DNA of 64,000 bases. Source: Mesostigma viride (taxonomy: Eukaryota > Streptophyta > Mesostigmatophyceae > Mesostigmatales > Mesostigmataceae). Numbering within the stretch: the stretch's first letter is position 1; every line of letters starts with the position of its first letter. The position numbers were made by a program, and so were the translations under genes. The DNA is taken from contig RPFO01000156.1 of the NCBI GenBank assembly GCA_009746045.1, forward strand, positions 1,545,381 to 1,609,380, written 5' to 3'. The notes under the pieces are model-generated. The model saw only the letters and a list, made by a program, of their open reading frames with translations, had not been told where the DNA came from and made no database searches. This document shows positions 44,706 to 56,500 of the stretch, piece after piece.

Positions 44706-45083
44706 TCATCCCCCAAGATGATAGATGGGGATGTAATCCTCATCCGAGCTGTCCTCTACTGTAATGGCAGACGAGGCGGTAGTGTAGCGGCTATCCTCAG
44801 GACCAATAACCTCGACCTGCGGACTTCTACCCTGGCTAGCAACGGGCCGCGGGGCCCGTGGGGAGAAAACAGGAGCATACCCCTCGGGAAGGTGCTTATC
44901 GCAGATGGCAGCCCATTTCTCCTTGTCAATCATGCGGGCGCGGAGTACGGATAGTCCCAGAAGCCCTGCATCTTCAAGCAGTTGTGTGACTTGTGTCACA
45001 TAGGTCCGGGTCGCGCCGCGCCGGTGCCCGGCGAGCGCGCAAGTTTGCCAGTGGGTTGCGATGGGACAAGGGGACCCTGCCAT
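44706..45083 (-). pseudogene. C-terminal end of LINE copy F reverse transcriptase
   Basis: 125 residues: AGHRRGATRTYVTQVTQLLE, DAGLLGLSVLRARMIDKEKW, then an acidic tail SSDEDYIPIYHLGG and stop. This matches the conserved tail of LINE reverse transcriptases (GR.R..TYV.QL..D.GL..... M.DR..W). The rest of the domain lies beyond the inserted TTAA element. Confidence 0.75.
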
Positions 45084-45113
45084 AGGAGGAGGTGTCTACC
45101 TGGTTGGCCCGTC

Positions 45114-46818
45114 TTAACCCCTAAATGGGCAGAAATACTGCCGATGCATCGGCTGTAACTTCACAATTTTGCAAACCAGATGCCATCCAACCCACCCATA
45201 TCCAATGGCTGTCCTTGGGGGCCAAGCATGTCCATGAGTTGCCCTTCGGGTTGGTATATCACAACCTTACATATATGCAGGGTAGGCCATGTATAACTGC
45301 CGTCAAAGTCAGGGGGTCAAGACGAGCGTTTTCATTTTTGGTAGAATGTGCATTTTGAATTATGTTGTAAGAGCTAGGCACCTACCACTTCAGGGATGAT
45401 AAACAATTAGTTGCTGAACAGTTTGAGCCATTGGGGTCATCATTTGGGTGGGTATGCCAGCAGTTACACCCAGTACAGCCCATAGGGGTACCGTTGGTAA
45501 AAAGCAACCAAGGGGGTAGGAGTGGGCATACTACCTACTAATACCTACTAATATGGCCCCCAACCATGCCACACAATACATTTCCCTTCCACAATGATGG
45601 GGAAACATAACTGCATCATCACACTGCCCTTACATGGCACCTATGTGCAGGTGCCACCTTGTCCATGCACGTAGGTAACGTGGTACGGATACCCTACGCA
45701 AGGCATGCATTCTAGGAGGCAGCCACCAACAAACTAGTGATTTTAAGCCTATTTCAGGTTGCCCTAGCAAGGATAAACTAGGCCTAAGCTGCTATAGCTT
45801 GCCAGGTGATGGCCAGCACACCTGGTGGCACATGCTGACAATGGGAAGCTTCTACTCACCGGTTACATGCTTGATGATGCCACAGAGACCAGCCAACTGC
45901 CTCACACTCATGCAATATGTGTGTGGGAAATGTATAACAAACATATATGGAGGTATTCAAACCCATACAGCCTCTAAAACTTATCCCCATCACCCTGTGG
46001 CAGGTCAACTGATTGAGGGAAGCATCTAAGAAGGGTGTTTTAGAAAGGGGCCAGGCCAGGGTCAAGAAAGAGCATGAATAATGCAAAAAGAATGTGCTAC
46101 ACAAGCTAGAACGTATATATAAACGTCAAACATCGATAGGAAAACGATGATTAAGCTTTACCAGGCATGGATGGCGTTACCTTGGCCCAGGCGGTGGCCG
46201 CAAAATGGCGCATTTCGGCACACCAAAGTTGTGCAGCATGGTCGCTGGATTCGGCGATTTCTGGCCACCCTTGCACGTTTACGACTACTATGTATCATAA
46301 AAAGTACAAAGAAACTAATATATCCTTTAAAATACGCCGGAAAGGTATTGCTGTCAACGTTTCTATCGTCCGGCCTGATCGCAGTTTTTTCCAGCAAGAA
46401 CGCTGCCGACACCTATCAAATGGCATTCCCGCGAACCAAAAATTGGCCTGTATCATCTTTAGGACGTATAAAATCAATTTCCTGAGTTTGGTCAGAAAAT
46501 TCGATCGAAAACGTAAATGCCATGCGTGGGCGCAAGCCGCCATGGCCAGGTCGTCGTTTTCCGGAATGCACGTTGTACGTGAAAAAGTACCCTGACCCCT
46601 TGCACTTTGACCGGCCAGAACACCTCTATAACTTTGTCAGAAGTATGCAAACCCTAGTACCATGCTGTGAGGAAAATTATAAACTTTCGATCTTCTCAGC
46701 TAAACGTTTCCTAATTCTCAATAGTTTTCGCGGCATTTGGTCCCCGAGAAGGGGCCGACGTGTCGGCTGTAACTCAGTTTTAGGCGGAAAATCGGCAGCC
46801 AGACCATTTAGGGGTTAA
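45114..46818. mobile_element. 1.7-kb TTAA-flanked element with inverted termini, non-coding
   Basis: TTAA at 45114-45117 and 46815-46818 flank 1697 bp whose ends are inverted repeats starting CCCCTAAATGG; slightly further in, CTGCCGAT and CGGCTGTAACT recur at both ends. It interrupts LINE copy F. TTAA targets with CCC-starting ends fit piggyBac; Kolobok elements also use TTAA. No transposase is visible, so it would be a non-autonomous copy. Confidence 0.75.
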
Positions 46819-47316
46819 GCCCCCCGGCAGGGCCCACATCGGTATTCACCTGGTCTGTGCGGGCAAGATGGCCGGCAAAGAGGAGGCGGCGGTGTCGGAT
46901 GGTATGGGTGACAAGAGAGAGCTCGCAGTAGAGCTCGGCCCGGGTGCGGCGTTGTTGGTGGCGGACGCCGAGGATATGATGACGGAGCATTCGAGTGACG
47001 GTGCCGTCAAGCTGCTGGCGTACCATCTGCCTCCATATTACAGACAAACCAGGAGGCTGCCCGGGTGTGTGCCCGTCACGTCTAGTGTAGCACATGTCCA
47101 TGCCGAGTCGATCACGAAAAGTCCACGGGTGGCGGCCCTGCCGCGCGCGGCCTGGGGCACGCCAGGTGAGGACGTATCGCCCAGGCTGGGTGGGCTAACT
47201 GGGCTTGGTGCCAGCTAGTCTATCTGATGTGTCTACCTGATCTGTGCGGGCCAGGTGCCCGGCTAGGCCCAGGCGCCTGTGCCTAATAATGTGGGAAACA
47301 TCGGGTAAATCAGCGT

Positions 47317-47563
47317 AAGTAAGTAAGTAAGTACTTGCGTGTCATGTGCAAAGGCATGCCACGGAGTACTATGCTTATCTCATTAGTAGAAAAATAATTA
47401 CACAAAAGTTTAAACAAATATCGTCTGCATCATCCCCCAACCGTTAAGCACTAGATGGGGATGTAATCCTCATCCGAGCTGTCCTCTACTGTAATGGCAG
47501 ACGAGGCGGTAGTATAGCGGCTATCCTCAGGACCAATAACCTCCACCTGCGGACTTCTACTCC
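47317..47563 (-). mobile_element. 247-bp 3' fragment of LINE family F inserted in copy D
   Basis: Nearly identical to the 3' end of copy F (44596-44840), with its (TTAC)n tail, flanked by the 11-bp duplication TAAATCAGCGT (47306-47316 and 47564-47574). Confidence 0.92.
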
Positions 47564-47619
47564 TAAATCAGCGTACAGATCCTCATTACTAATGTGCAAA
47601 GCAAAGGTGATGTTAACCC

Positions 47620-49860
47620 GTGTTTTTTTTTTAATTAGAACGCGATATATCGCGTTGTAAGCTTTTTTCAGAACGCGTATAGCACCTAAGGATTTTTTTT
47701 TGCATGGTGGTCATGTACGTACTTTGCTGAAAGCCCATAAATCAAAGTTTTTTTTTAGCTACTCAGACCTACAACATGCTAATTCATTAGAGAGATACAC
47801 TGGTTTGAATACAGGGGGGTCTGACCATGACCGCGATTTGTTGACCCTAGGTCACAAGTCATGTGCTTATTCACAAAAGGTTCATGCATGAAAAAAATCT
47901 GGCTTCTTGCACGAGCTACGGGCAACATATGCAGGCTTTGTGGAACAAAACTCAGGCCCATTGGGCCACTGGAGCTATTTTTCATTAGCATCACAAACAC
48001 AACGCAGTACAACGCAGTGGGAAGAATGAGAGCCCTTCACAACATGACGCAACCACACGAGCCCCATAAACGGGGCCATAGTGAGCTTGGAGGGCCAAAA
48101 CGTTGAAAATAGGTGTTGTATAAGTTATACAGCATCAAACATGCATCAACATCATGATTGGATGACCTAATATGACTGAATCAGGCAGCCATAGCCAAAG
48201 CATCATCCACTCTCACAACGTGTTGAGCACTGCATGCCCACAACGGTCTGAAAGTGCCAAAAAACACCCATCTTATTCCTCCTAGCTGCACTAATATTCG
48301 GATGATGGTCAAACTTGGTGGCTGGCTTCTCCATGGTACCCAGATTTACTGTGTCAAGTCACACAATTGGTTGGCCACTTGGTGCTCACAGAATGGTGAC
48401 GTCCAAAAGCATAAAAAACGCCAAAATTGCCAGTTTTATTCATAATTAACTCCATGTGCAAACAACACAATTAATGTCGTTTTGACCTGGAAATGGGCAG
48501 ACACATTAAATATAACATATGCAGCTCAAGTACCAAGTTGCACCCGTAATAGAGATGGGATGGCCAGAAATTATGCTGTCAACCGTCACAAATACGGTCA
48601 TTTGGAGCATTTTATGGATCAATGCTCCCAACAGTGCAAATGAGCTCAGATTAACCTGGAAGTAAGCAAACACTTTACTTGCAACATCTGCAGGCTGGCT
48701 GCAAAGTTGCACCTTGATTGAACACCAACTAGTTACATGATTCTGCTGTCACGCGTCACTCTCGCGCAAAATTTGGATGTATAATGCACCACAGGTAGCG
48801 CAAATGAGTTCAGGCGCGGAGCTGAAATTTTTAATGCAATTTAAATAGAGCATGCTGAACATGATTGCTAAATATTACCTCAGTCACACCACAGATGACG
48901 ACACGGCCACAGTGACACGTGAGAGCAGCCAACATCATATAATATTTCCTTACAAGTTCATACCCCATAACAGTACGAGCTGAGGTAAGGTTGAACTCCA
49001 ACTTGGTTATCTCCACCCATACATGTGCCATGCTACGCCCTGGCTATGTTCAGATTCCTTGCCCACGCTACTTGTTATGCCACGCTCACATGGGTCTTAT
49101 TGCACCCACAGTTTGCCGGATCGGTAGCATGTCCTTTTAGCTAGCGCGCCCGAATGCAGCTGTGGCATGCCTTTGGCATGAAGGAGACTGGGGGTCTCTG
49201 CCCTTTCTCCTGTTGTGCACACACAGGGATTAAAAGCACCTCGGTGCTCCGTGACTCCCCAACGGGAGCACGTGTTTAATTAATTAATTAATTAATGTGG
49301 CATGCACTTCATCATGGAAATACATGAACAGTTGTCTCTTTGATACATCAATAGTATTAACTACCAACATTCCAATGGTGGGGCGTGTTGAGAGAGAGCA
49401 ACTAGTTGGCAAGTCAAATAGTGGTTCGAAGCAAACATGGCTGCACACCGTACATTTGCTTGCAGTTGCTATCTAACATCTCTAGCACATTAACTAGCCA
49501 GCTAGCTCGCATGCCGAACAATCTTAGAACTAAAGGTGCATGGGCATTTTTTTATGTCTTGTTCATCGTGCACCCTGGACTAACAATCCTAGTGAAGCAT
49601 GGGCTATGCACGGCAGATGGAGGATGTGGCCATGGGCATATGCCATGAGCTGATGCCAGCGAAGGTGCTGGCAGCAGGCAGGTTAGGCAGCAGTAGTGGG
49701 ATCTAGTGATGCAGAAGAGAGTGGCACATGTGGTAGAAAGTAATGCAGATGGCAGTAGTATGGCCAGTGGCACGAGGCAGCGATCATGAAGGCTGTCGGT
49801 TATGCAGATAGATGTTATGGTCTAGCCTTGAGGTTATGTTGCTACTGCTGCATGATGGAA
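47620..49860. other. Left part of the 9.25-kb element, no gene recognised
   Basis: AT-rich, with T-runs near 47630 and 47690 and a TTAATTAATTAATTAAT stretch near 49280. Segments around 48500-48800 resemble each other (AAATGAGCTCAG/AAATGAGTTCAG). No coding region supported. Confidence 0.5.
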
Positions 49861-50010
49861 GGGAAATTTATGTATATTAAAAATATAATTACTTACAGCA
49901 GAGTGAAATCACTCAAACCAAAGCAAACGCCCAGCTATAAACCTATATACAGAGCCATGTCAAAGCTCTATACTACGATAAGACCAATGGAAACGCCTAA
50001 CGGGAGGAAC

Positions 50011-52221
50011 CTAATAGCCCTGCTGCACCGCAAAATCAGCCCGCGTACGGCGGAGCATGATGTCAGCCATGGCCCGAGTCAGCGCCACCGACAAGCGCTG
50101 ACGCCAATATGACGTCCAGGTCCGCGCCGACCATGGGGCCCGCTGGCCCTCCAGGTCCAGCCGGTCCTCCCGGAGCCGGCAACACTCCTTGAAGAAGGCG
50201 GAGGTCAGGGGCCCCATGGCCCCAAACTCCTCCAGGACAAAGGGCACCACACGATGGTGCCCGACGTCGCCGTAGGCCAGGAGCTTGGCCCGCTCCGCCC
50301 GGTCCGCCGTGTAACCTGCCGTGAGGGAGGCCCCAGCCACGTGGCTAAGAGCCAAGGGCCGCGCCACCGAAACGTCAATAAGCAGATGCCGGCCACCCCC
50401 CTCAAAGTCCAGCACCACGATGTCAGGCCGGTGGTTGGGGGAATAGAAGGCAGCGCCATCCGCATCCTCGGACCGGATGTTCGCGTGGGGGAAAACCGAC
50501 CGAATCATGGCGAGCACCACCGTCAGGAGGACAGTGTGCAAATACAAATACCAATTCTGATTCTGTTGGCCCCCCATGCAGGCAAGGTAGTGAGTCCCCG
50601 TGGGATCCAGCGGCTGCCCACAGCTACCACAAGGCCGCCCGGCCGGAACAAGAGGCTGCGGGGCAAATAGCTGGTGCCGGAGCGCCACCGAGTAGTGGCT
50701 GGGAGCCAAGGCGAATGGGGGGGCCATGGGAAGAGCACGAAGGTACGCCGAGCCCACACTCCGCAAGGAAAGCGAGAACAGCCACGCACGTCCCTGGGCG
50801 TTGAGGTCCGCGAAAAGAGCAATCCAATCAGCCGTGTGCAGAATACCCGCGTAGGTTTTCTGGTGTTTATCGATGACGCGAGCAGGGAATGCGGCGGGAG
50901 ATTGAACGGAGGCGACCGAGGGAGTGCCGCGAGGGAGGTGGCGCTGTACCGCCTGAGCGGCACGGACGGGAGAACAGGCCTGCTGGATCTCAGCATAGGC
51001 CTCCTGGATGGCGGTGACGAAGGGCAAAGGGCTGCTGGGGTCCAGGAGGTCAGGCGCTGCCGTTGCCAAAAGGGGCAGGAGCCGGCAGCTTTCCGCCCAC
51101 GACTGAGCGACGGAGCCCAAAAAGGCTGCTGGGGCCAGCCGGGCGGCACGAGTCAGACCGCAGCCACCCATCCGTGCAGGCAGGGAGGCAATGCGAATAG
51201 CATGTGGCGGGAGGTCGGGGCCCGGGACCAGCTGCGCCAAGGCCGACTGGATGCGTTCGTCGTGGCCCTCGGCGGCCAGCCGGACCTGAGACGGAAGAGC
51301 GCCCCGGAGCCAGTGAACGACGCGAGGGTGAGCGCAAAACCACAGAAGCAGACCCTTGGTCTGCGAATCATGAAGGCGCGCAATCAAGGGCAGTACCTCA
51401 GTGCGTGCCTCGAGGGCGGCCCGCAGAGCATCGATGACAAACGCGGGGTCGCCAACCGGAACGCCGAGGACATCCAACCCATGGAGGCGCTCGTCCCGGC
51501 CCAAGAGCTGGGGCGGAAAGCCGGAGCAATCACCTTGGGGCGAGTACACCGCGCACTTGGCAAGGGTCAACTGGAGGTTGATGTCGGCCACCGCGGTCTG
51601 CAGTGCCAGCAGAGCCGCGGTGGTGTCCGGCACAGGGCCCAGAAGGTAGATATCATCCAAGTAGGCCTGAATAGCGACCGCCGGGTGGGCAGCATGGACC
51701 GCTTGGAGGCAACCCTGGAGGGGGGCGGCAAAGTACAGGGGTCCCAGGGGGTCCCCTTGCTGGGTGCCCGACCGCGACAGCAGGCCGCCGCGAGTGCCGT
51801 CCTCCATGATGTGAACCAGTTGGCCGGGCTGGCCGTAGCACACGGCTGTCCAAGCGTACAAGTCCTCGAAGGACTCCATGACGGCCGCAAACATGCTGGC
51901 GCGGGACAGACTGTTGAACGCGTTGTGGCAGTCGACCTTGACGACAGCGTGGGTGGGGTGGGCCTCGAGGTAGGCCTGCACCGAATGGATGAGGATATCC
52001 GCCCCGCCTGGAGTCGTCACCCCCAGCTGGGCCGCCACCGAGGTCTCACCCGCTGCGAGGGGCGGGCAGAAAAAGGCACGGAGCTCGGGCGCCTTTTGGC
52101 GGCAGATCACTTTGCCCACGAGCTTGCGGAGCACCTCACCGCAGGCGATCGGGCGCACCTTGCCCTCGGGGGGGGCAAGACACCCTTGAGCAGAGCGAGG
52201 AGGCGAGCGCCCGCTAACCAC
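50011..52221 (-). CDS. R2-like reverse transcriptase and restriction-like endonuclease
   Basis: 736 residues; the first 10 or so belong to another frame and the true sequence joins from the block above at GCLAPPEGKVRPIACGEVL. Reverse transcriptase: motif A VVKVDCHNAFNSL (Asp 97), motif B GTQQGDPLGPLYF (152-164), catalytic AYLDD with Asp 189-190, then a thumb region. C-terminal zinc knuckle C530-C533-H543-C547 (CGSCGQPLDPTGTHYLAC). Restriction-like nuclease: RPDIVVLDFEGGGRHLLIDV with Asp 599 and Asp 615. This knuckle plus RPD..DV pair is typical of R2-group elements. It nicks the target and copies its RNA there. Confidence 0.92.
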   Translation of the reverse strand: MVSGRSPPRSAQGCLAPPEGKVRPIACGEVLRKLVGKVICRQKAPELRAFFCPPLAAGETSVAAQLGVTTPGGADILIHSVQAYLEAHPTHAVVKVDCHNAFNSLSRASMFAAVMESFEDLYAWTAVCYGQPGQLVHIMEDGTRGGLLSRSGTQQGDPLGPLYFAAPLQGCLQAVHAAHPAVAIQAYLDDIYLLGPVPDTTAALLALQTAVADINLQLTLAKCAVYSPQGDCSGFPPQLLGRDERLHGLDVLGVPVGDPAFVIDALRAALEARTEVLPLIARLHDSQTKGLLLWFCAHPRVVHWLRGALPSQVRLAAEGHDERIQSALAQLVPGPDLPPHAIRIASLPARMGGCGLTRAARLAPAAFLGSVAQSWAESCRLLPLLATAAPDLLDPSSPLPFVTAIQEAYAEIQQACSPVRAAQAVQRHLPRGTPSVASVQSPAAFPARVIDKHQKTYAGILHTADWIALFADLNAQGRAWLFSLSLRSVGSAYLRALPMAPPFALAPSHYSVALRHQLFAPQPLVPAGRPCGSCGQPLDPTGTHYLACMGGQQNQNWYLYLHTVLLTVVLAMIRSVFPHANIRSEDADGAAFYSPNHRPDIVVLDFEGGGRHLLIDVSVARPLALSHVAGASLTAGYTADRAERAKLLAYGDVGHHRVVPFVLEEFGAMGPLTSAFFKECCRLREDRLDLEGQRAPWSARTWTSYWRQRLSVALTRAMADIMLRRTRADFAVQQGY

Positions 52222-53081
52222 TCGCGCGCAGCGGGAGGAACGCGACCAGCCGCCAGGTCAATGAGGGTGTCAAAGAGAATGTCCTCGCCCCCATGCCCCA
52301 CCAGGACCTCCAAGTGCTCGTAGCGCCAGCCCGACGGCCCGGTAGAGGAAGCCCGCGGGACCGCACGCATCACCTCCAGGAAGCAGTCGCGGTCCAGCCG
52401 GAGGGGGGCCGGCAGGGGGTCCGGCACGGGCAGCTGGAATCCGGGCTCCGCAGGGTGAAGAGCCTCCAAGGCCGCCAGGGTAGCCGCATTGGCGGGGGCG
52501 AGCTTGGCCATTTCCAAGCGGGTCATGGCCCGGCTGAGCTGCCCCTCGCGGACGAGGCGGATGACGTCGGCGGCCACCCGCTCGAAGTTGACCTCCCCCG
52601 ACAGCCGGGCCGTGCGCGGGGGCGGCACGCCAAACAGCCCCTCCCAGTCCCCCTGCAGAAAGCGTCGGCAACGGGCAATAACCGCACCCTGGAGGCCGCG
52701 CACACCACGCCCGAGAGGGGTGAGGAGCAGGCGGGGGGTCACCATGTGCAGTTTAAAGCCCAGCGGGTCGTCCGGAGCGGCGTGCATGCGCCGGAGAGAA
52801 ACGATTGCACATTGCGCGAAAAGGCTACGCGCGCGGTGGGGGAGGTCGGTCAGGGTAGACGTCGGGTTGATGGCGCATGCATCCCAGGGAACCGTGTCAA
52901 GCCAACGCCAACTGGCCGAGTAGTCGGGCGGCGGGGGCTGGGAGCCGGTGGGAGCCGAGGCGGGAGGGGGGAGGGGGCCGGGACTGCTGGCCGGTTGAGG
53001 GGCCGTTGAGCAACACAGGCGCGCGCGTGCTGAGCGCGCCCGTGAATGGAGTACACCCGCTGGCAGTGAGCTTCCGGGCAC
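52107..53081 (-). CDS. Middle part of the R2-like protein
   Basis: Region between the zinc fingers and the polymerase: RRFLQGDWEGLFGVPPP, VIRLVREGQLSRAMTRLEMA, and ASSTGPSGWRYEHLEVLV, the usual N-terminal finger region of such reverse transcriptases. It runs to LLALLKG, where the frame should join the next block. The shift falls in the G-run near 52167-52176. Confidence 0.85.
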   Translation of the reverse strand: MPGSSLPAGVLHSRARSARARLCCSTAPQPASSPGPLPPPASAPTGSQPPPPDYSASWRWLDTVPWDACAINPTSTLTDLPHRARSLFAQCAIVSLRRMHAAPDDPLGFKLHMVTPRLLLTPLGRGVRGLQGAVIARCRRFLQGDWEGLFGVPPPRTARLSGEVNFERVAADVIRLVREGQLSRAMTRLEMAKLAPANAATLAALEALHPAEPGFQLPVPDPLPAPLRLDRDCFLEVMRAVPRASSTGPSGWRYEHLEVLVGHGGEDILFDTLIDLAAGRVPPAAREWLAGARLLALLKGVLPPPRARCARSPAVRCSASSWAK

Positions 53082-53467
53082 CGGTAACAGCTCATGGCCT
53101 GCAGATCCGCCGCGCCGAGATCGGGGTGCACAGCGCGAAGGTGCTGGCAGAGGAGGTTACGGTTGTGGAACACACCCGCACACGGGGACCCCGTGGGAAG
53201 CAGCACGGCACACCGGTGAAGGCCGTCGGCGGGCGCTGAGTGGCGGGGAGCGGCGCCAGCAAAGGCAGGACGTGGGGCCTGCGGCGTCTCCCCAGCCGGG
53301 CCGGCAGGCGCGCGCACCACGACCCGACCAGCGCCCGGCAGGCCCGCCGGGGCCACGGAGGAGGCAGTGCCCACCGGGGAGACCCCCAGCGGAGGGGGAT
53401 CGAGAACGCCGGCGCCCCTCCCAGGGGGACTCGCCAGCGCGCCCGCGACCACCCCAGGCCCCGGCAA
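52850..53467 (-). CDS. N-terminal zinc-finger part of the R2-like protein
   Basis: Possible start Met at 53467. After a proline/alanine-rich stretch come a C2H2-type finger (CAVLLPTGSPC, then HLRAVH) and a second finger (CPEAHC, then HARAC). R2-type elements use such fingers to bind the target DNA. The last third of this frame (after ARACVAQ) is likely out of frame; the true reading moves to the neighbouring block between about 52930 and 53000. Confidence 0.8.
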   Translation of the reverse strand: MPGPGVVAGALASPPGRGAGVLDPPPLGVSPVGTASSVAPAGLPGAGRVVVRAPAGPAGETPQAPRPAFAGAAPRHSAPADGLHRCAVLLPTGSPCAGVFHNRNLLCQHLRAVHPDLGAADLQAMSCYRCPEAHCQRVYSIHGRAQHARACVAQRPLNRPAVPAPSPLPPRLPPAPSPRRPTTRPVGVGLTRFPGMHAPSTRRLP

Positions 53468-53560
53468 CGAGGCCGGGGGCGGAGGCCGAGGGGTCGGGGA
53501 GGCAGCTGGCCCCGGGGCCCGGTGGGGACCCGGCAGGGGACCCAGCAGGGAAATTTATGT

Positions 53561-56500
53561 GGCAGGTGGTACGGTACAGCCAACAGTGGTGTAGTGTGCA
53601 AACCAACTCATTGGGGTGGGCTTGTGGTGAAAGCTCTCCATTCAGATTTCCGTGGCAACACACCAGGTCATGATATTCTGTGGTGCTGGCAAGTGGTAGT
53701 GACAGATTGATCATGCCAGTGATTGATAGCAATGGTGAGCAGTAGGGTGCCTTCTTTGATACTACTGGCATTATCTGTTGTGCCAGGTGCCAGCTATGTC
53801 AGCTGCCGATGCTGCTAAATGTGGCCCCATGCAGTTTCTGGTGCTACGATAGAAGAGATGAAGAGGGCCGGCAGGAACTTGTGGCTGCAATCACGATCAA
53901 GGCTGCGATGGGCGAAGTCAATATGGCAGATTGTGGCAGCAATGGTGCAGGGCCTGGCGTTATCGTTTATGGCAGATTCCATACTGAGTTGTAGGGACAC
54001 TGCCAGCAGTTACACCAACAGGCGAGACTCATGGTGGTGGACGTTGCTCCTGGTGGGAGTCTGTAATATCTGTCACATGGGTATGCGCACACGATGCACC
54101 TTGTGGTCCTCCATGCTAATGACAGGAATGTTGGTATTGCTATGCAATCGTGGCACTGCTAACAACGGTGTAACAGTGGTAGGGGTGTTGGGGTGGTGGG
54201 GAGTGATGTGGCAGTGGTGTGGCAGCAAGCACTTTGTTTGGTAATCGTTATTGTGATGTTGTTGTGAGCCCGTAGAAGGTGTCCTGGTGAGATTCATGCC
54301 TCTTACGCAATGCTGTAAGCCCATTGTGCACTCTGTTGTGCCCGCAACAATATTCATCATCATAGGCAGCAACCATATAAAAGACAAATCAGCCCCCTTC
54401 CATGTATAGTACTTAATTAGCTCAGCCTGCTTCAACATATCTGAATGTAACAAGGGCAATGAATCCTGGGTTTCCCAAGGCAGCAACAGCATCTGCGCAC
54501 TTCACATACCTGGGCTCCCCCCTGGTTTCTTCGTGCCTCCCAGCCCCAGCCAGATCAGAACACGCCGCCCATCATTGATAAACATGGTGCATTATAATCT
54601 GGCCAAGGAAAGAGGTTGAAATACTTACCAACAGTCCGCTAAAACTGGTGGAGCCCCAGCAGCGTGTTGTATGGCCTGTTAAAGCTGGATAAGCTCCAGG
54701 GTTGCACATCAACACACCTATATGTGCTGACTGTTGAATACAGGACATGTACCTTCTGTTTGTTGCCTTCAGGCTCAGCTCCCTACGCCATGAATTACAC
54801 TTGGAAGAATGAACAGGCGCACATCACGCTGTTTGGTTGGGGAGGCTGGCCATGGCTTACGTCTCCCTCTCGAGCAGCGATGCTTGACGAGGCGTCCGGC
54901 GTAACATGAACGAGGCGCTTTCACGAGCCTCGGGGAAAGAGACAGGCAGAAAATCTGGATGGGGAACGGGGCTGGCTTCACCCTACCTTGGATCCGGATG
55001 CCGAAAAAGCAGGTTCCACTGTACAGCGTCGACTCAACCAGCGCAATGCGTATTCATGCTTCATTTCGCAACGATCGCAGGCGATACTCAGTGATGAGCG
55101 CAGGTCTACACTACAGAGCCAGCAAAAAATCAGGCTGGGCTTCGCTCTAGAAGTTGTTGAAGCGCCCTGCGCAAATGGGATGACAAAAATGAAAGAAACG
55201 AGGGAGTGGCATATTTTTACGTGCGTTGCCATGATCAGCCCTGCACGCACCCTCCTGGCAGTTCCAACTGCTGCGACAACGAGGCATTTACAATGGCAGT
55301 CGTTTTTACAAAAAGTTTTTCGGTCAAAAATTTTTGAATTAGTCATAGAATCGTGCGAGCGGCTTACCTCGAACTACACTGTCGCCGTTTTCGATAAGTT
55401 TCCGGTGTGACTTTTTTGGGGTCCACTGCAAAATGCAGCGGACCTGACCCGACCTCGCGAAAATGCCCGCCCTTTTTCTGTTTTCCTGAAAAAATGGGCC
55501 GATTTCTTTAGGATAAAAAAATATCTACGTGAAGTAGATGAGTTATGAAGGCTCAAAATGAATTCGCTGTCCGTAATGTGTTCTCAGGACGGTCGCTAGG
55601 ATTTTCAGGGCCGCCATGGGTGCTGCGTGACTTTTTGCCTCGTCGTCACCTTCCCGCCCACCAGATTTTCGGGATCTCACGCCAATTTGGTGACGGAATA
55701 AGATGGTCATTTTTGGCGGGGCTCGGACCGTTGTGCCTCGTGGGAACGGAGGTGCTGGGTTTTCATTCCTTATCCACGTGCAATAATGAAAGAAAGAGGC
55801 ACGTGTAATGCAAGGCTTGGATAGGTTGAGTGATCCATGAGCTAACATGCAGGCAAAGATGACGCTGGAATGCATGCTAGCAAATGGTGGCAAGATGCTA
55901 ACAACACATGATCATACACCATGATTATGGGCACCTATAGCTGATCTTCTTGCACAATCAACGCATGCAGTATAAACCATCAACATCCAATCCTCACGAT
56001 ATATGCACGGCTTGACGATGTATACAGCACCTAAATACTGCACAACTGCAACCTGCTATGGCTGACATGCAAGCAACGTCGAGTAGGATGGCGGTCTTAG
56101 AGAGGCTGGGCAGAGGTCAGTAGAAATAAGTGGAACTGGCAGAAACTAGGTAGAAACATGATATACTTACGCCTGCAAGCACTATTGAGCTGGTGGCAGA
56201 GGCCATTTCCGGCAGGAAAATACAGCATACCGGAGCAATAGCCACGGTCACGCCTTACGCTATTTGCAGGCATCATCATGCCCGGACCTACCCAATAAAA
56301 GTCTGCACAAACCTCGGTTTAGCCGAGAGTCCGGGCGTTCGGAATGAATAACATGTGTTAAGAAGTCGAAACACCATGGAAATACCAAGCATGGTGCCGC
56401 AGCAGACCCGAGTCTTGCCGTAATAATATGTATGCCGGTTTCCAGGGTTTCCGCATGAAAGTTGGGTGAGAAACTGGAAAAAACTACGTTTCCTTTGCCC

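Larger units (their letters stand above)
44596..47018 (-). mobile_element. LINE of a second family (copy F) inserted in copy D
   Basis: Flanked by the 8-bp duplication CGTACCAT (44588-44595 and 47019-47026). Its 5'-truncated coding part starts LDGTVTRMLRHHILGVRHQQ and RRLLFAGHLARTDQ (47018-46819), is interrupted by the 1.7-kb TTAA element, and resumes with HRRGATRTYVTQVTQLLEDA (44706-45083). It ends in a 3' untranslated region and a short (TTAC)n tail. Confidence 0.9.
49874..53547 (-). mobile_element. R2-like non-LTR retrotransposon with 13-bp target duplication
   Basis: Flanked by GGGAAATTTATGT at 49861-49873 and 53548-53560. It appears to be full length: a short leader, zinc fingers, reverse transcriptase, C-terminal zinc knuckle and restriction-like endonuclease. 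The target duplication is not in rDNA. Two frameshifts split the single protein. Confidence 0.9.

Noticed and set aside
50674-52323. 549-residue open frame on the plus strand
   Set aside because: It is the antisense shadow of the GC-rich R2-like reverse transcriptase, and its sequence has no recognisable domain.
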